This document shows, one piece after another, positions 49,603 to 51,557 of a DNA stretch of 51,557 nucleotides. The stretch comes from Hoskinsella mucinilytica (lineage in GTDB: Bacteria > Bacillota_I > Bacilli_A > Erysipelotrichales > Erysipelotrichaceae). Positions within the stretch are counted from its first letter, which is position 1; the number at the start of each line of letters is the position of its first letter. The stretch spans positions 1 to 51,557 of the forward strand of contig NZ_JBEQZJ010000031.1 in NCBI RefSeq assembly GCF_045223415.1, given 5' to 3'. The translations under genes were made by a program, and so were the position numbers. A model generated the notes under the pieces. The model searched no databases. It saw only the letters and a program-made list of their open reading frames with translations, and was not told the origin of the DNA.

Positions 49603-51213
49603 ATGGCAAATAAAACAAAAAAGAAAAAAAACAAGCGTTATTATACAAGAACGGTTGACCTTTTTTTCCTATTGATACTTCTCGTCATTATGATAATGGC
49701 ATTTTATGTGGCATTCACATTTCGTATCATTCCCCAAAAATGGATCATGATCGCTGCTGTTGTGTGTGCACTCATTTTCGCAATTCTCTTCATCCTTTCT
49801 TTGAAAAAACTTCCAAGATGGGCCGTTTATGTAAAAAGAGTATTTATTTTATTGTTATGTGTCATGCTTGGTACCGGTGGATATTTTCTTGATAAGACAA
49901 GATCCACATTGAAAAAAGTATCTTCCTCCACAGTAAGTAGTGAGGAAACCACTACCAATATGATGATCATCGTACCAAAAGATTCCAGCATCAATAAGGA
50001 AAGCGATTTAGAAAATGTATCCATCGGTTTTCAAACCGGTACAGATAAAAACAGTGCCGATTTCATCAAGCAACAGTTGGAAAATAAGAATGTGACCAAT
50101 TACATAGAAGTTGAATCTATTGATTATACCCAGTTGATCACAGACATGATCGATATACAAAGCATTCAAGCAATCGGTATATCCGAAACCTATTATAATA
50201 TGTCTGCCGCCAATATTGATGGATTCAAAGATAAAGTCAAAACCATTGCATCATACGAAACGCAAGTGAAATCCAGTGCTTCCGCATCTACCAAAGATAT
50301 CACAAAAGAAACCTTTACAGTGTATTTAAGCGGTCTGGATAATATGGGTTCCCCGGATCAACAAACAAGAACCGACACAAACTTGATCCTTATCGTCAAT
50401 CCAATCGCAAAACACATTGATATGGTATCTTTACCAAGAGATGGATATATTCCAAATCCGGCAATGAATTATCAAAATGATAAGCTTGCGCATACTGGAA
50501 ATGATGGCATCGAAAATAGTGTAAATGCATTAGAGAATTACTTCAATATTGAGATTGATTTTTATGCTCGTGTGGGATTTAACTCTTTGATTCAGATCAT
50601 CGATACCATTGGTGGTATTGACGTTGATGTTGAAATCGATTTCTGTGAACAAGATGAAAATAGAAGCTTTGCCAAAGATGATTTGATTTGTCTTACCAAA
50701 GGAAAACAGCATTTGAACGGAAAACAAGCGCTTGCCTATTCTAGACATAGAAAAACATTAGGCTATGATAACCCCGGTCGAGAACGTGCACAACAACGCA
50801 TCATCAAAGCTATCATCAATAAGATGGTTTCTCCATCTGCTCTTGGCTATTTGAATGATCTTCTTGATATCGTGCCAAACTACGTCATCACAAATATGCC
50901 TAGTGATAAGATTGCCGATTTTGTCTCCAATGAGTTAGAAGATATGTCATCCTGGACCATTTCCTCTATCACAAGTGATACAGGTGCTTATGATTATCAA
51001 ATCGCCGCAAGTACGGCAAGTTTAGGTACCAGTGATTGCTATTTGTTTAGTCGCTCAGAAGTACAAGCATTCTTAAATGCTTATGATGGCGCATCTCATC
51101 AATTACAAATGAACAACTTCCATTTTGACTTAACAGATTTATATAAAGATTCTCCTGCTTTAAATCAGAACCCTACACTTGTTTGGTCTGATATGGCAAT
51201 TGATCCACATTAA
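49603..51213 (+). CDS. LytR-CpsA-Psr (LCP) family wall-polymer ligase
   Basis: 536 residues. A Lys-rich start, three membrane helices (about 20-42, 47-66, 76-95), then a domain of about 110 residues (112-225) that resembles the accessory domain seen in some LCP proteins, then the LCP core: DNMGSPDQQTRTDTN, SLPRDGYIP, GFNSLIQIIDTIGGIDVDV and LNGKQALAYSRHRK with GRERAQQR. It transfers lipid-linked teichoic-acid-like or capsular polymers to peptidoglycan outside the cell. Monocistronic with a UUCG-capped terminator. Confidence 0.94.
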   Translation: MANKTKKKKNKRYYTRTVDLFFLLILLVIMIMAFYVAFTFRIIPQKWIMIAAVVCALIFAILFILSLKKLPRWAVYVKRVFILLLCVMLGTGGYFLDKTRSTLKKVSSSTVSSEETTTNMMIIVPKDSSINKESDLENVSIGFQTGTDKNSADFIKQQLENKNVTNYIEVESIDYTQLITDMIDIQSIQAIGISETYYNMSAANIDGFKDKVKTIASYETQVKSSASASTKDITKETFTVYLSGLDNMGSPDQQTRTDTNLILIVNPIAKHIDMVSLPRDGYIPNPAMNYQNDKLAHTGNDGIENSVNALENYFNIEIDFYARVGFNSLIQIIDTIGGIDVDVEIDFCEQDENRSFAKDDLICLTKGKQHLNGKQALAYSRHRKTLGYDNPGRERAQQRIIKAIINKMVSPSALGYLNDLLDIVPNYVITNMPSDKIADFVSNELEDMSSWTISSITSDTGAYDYQIAASTASLGTSDCYLFSRSEVQAFLNAYDGASHQLQMNNFHFDLTDLYKDSPALNQNPTLVWSDMAIDPH

Positions 51214-51216
51214 TGC

Positions 51217-51238
51217 AAAGGACTTCGGTCCTTTTTTT
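51217..51238 (+). terminator. Terminator after the LCP gene
   Basis: Stem AAAGGAC/GTCCTTT with a stable TTCG tetraloop and seven T residues. Confidence 0.93.
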
Positions 51239-51274
51239 ATTTTATAGGAAAGTTCTTCTAGCAGTAAACCCAAA

Positions 51275-51315
51275 GAAAAAAGCTAAAAAGTTATCTAAGA
51301 TGAACATTTTAGCTT
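51275..51315 (-). terminator. Terminator overlapping the end of the small right-edge ORF
   Basis: Nine-base-pair stem AAGCTAAAA/TTTTAGCTT around an 18-base loop, then TTTTTC on the minus strand. The ORF stop codon lies in the loop. Confidence 0.6.
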
Positions 51316-51519
51316 AGAAGGCATTATAAAAATTGATGATGAAAAAGGTAAATCTTCAGGATCAAATCCTGATTCCCATTGTTCAACTTTCTTATTATGC
51401 CAAATCATTACACCATGGCATTTTGGACATTCTAGCAGTATTTCGTATTTCTTTGTTTTGCGATGATAGGTAGCCGATTCTTCTGCCCATTCTTCATACC
51501 CACCCCTTTTGCATTTCAT
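51295..51519 (-). CDS. Small Cys-containing protein or gene fragment
   Basis: 74 residues from the first ATG; the frame is closed by TGA at 51547-51549. It has a CPKCHG metal-binding-like pair near 31-34, many charged residues and no membrane segment. No clear ribosome-binding site precedes the ATG, and the neighbouring frame upstream also looks protein-like, so this may be the 3' part of a gene broken by a frameshift near the window edge. A terminator overlapping its end favours a real transcription unit. Family not recognised. Confidence 0.4.
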   Translation of the reverse strand: MKCKRGGYEEWAEESATYHRKTKKYEILLECPKCHGVMIWHNKKVEQWESGFDPEDLPFSSSIFIMPSKLKCSS

Positions 51520-51557
51520 TTTAACCCAAGCTTTTTCACCATTATTTCAGAAGCCAA

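Overview
The window is AT-rich and dense, with most genes on the minus strand. The order pcrA-ligA-camS-gatCAB, a class C sortase pilus operon, PTS systems with BglG and RpiR regulators, and VanRS-like and YesMN-like two-component systems point to a low-GC Gram-positive host-associated Firmicute. A gut member of the Erysipelotrichia is my best guess, from gene content only. I found no rRNA, tRNA, CRISPR array or intact mobile element.

Layout. (1) 1-4440: a VanR/VanS-like response regulator and kinase, followed by a second membrane kinase that has lost its phospho-acceptor His and ATP-binding boxes, plus a small unknown protein cut by the left edge. A D,D-carboxypeptidase gene is divergent. 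(2) 4465-11517: a four-gene pilus operon (large tip adhesin, major pilin, class C sortase, small minor or basal pilin). Its promoter carries one near-palindromic operator inside the -35/-10 spacer and a second directly upstream. (3) 11840-16848: Crp-RpiR-HAD phosphatase-purine nucleoside phosphorylase operon, a CarD-like protein, a cold-shock protein and a P-loop sugar or nucleoside kinase. (4) 16907-20202: orphan PTS EIIC, RpiR regulator and MalY-type beta-lyase in one operon. (5) 20397-27058: YaaA, a flavodoxin-fold reductase, then a sugar locus with a cytoplasmic CE4-like deacetylase, a GntR repressor, a cytoplasmic neutral-ceramidase-like amidase, a PTS EIIBC and a LicT/BglG antiterminator. 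It has a textbook RAT/terminator switch and a shared TTTGTTTAAACA operator. (6) 27263-28718: three small housekeeping or unknown genes. (7) 28831-38233: a sugar-binding lipoprotein, YesM kinase and YesN regulator next to a 1775-residue wall-attached GH89 alpha-N-acetylglucosaminidase with three nearly identical 65-residue repeats. (8) 38465-49287: a decayed gene, then the core operon pcrA-ligA-camS-gatCAB-unknown-rlmCD-type methyltransferase. (9) 49603-51519: an LCP wall-polymer ligase and a small Cys-containing ORF.

Taken together the accessory half looks like a mucosal surface lifestyle: pili for adhesion, a surface enzyme that releases GlcNAc from alpha-linked glycans, a dedicated sugar sensor, and PTS systems with amide-cleaving enzymes for acylated sugars. 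Many start codons were moved inward on ribosome-binding-site evidence; the long upstream extensions often run through promoters, operators or terminators.
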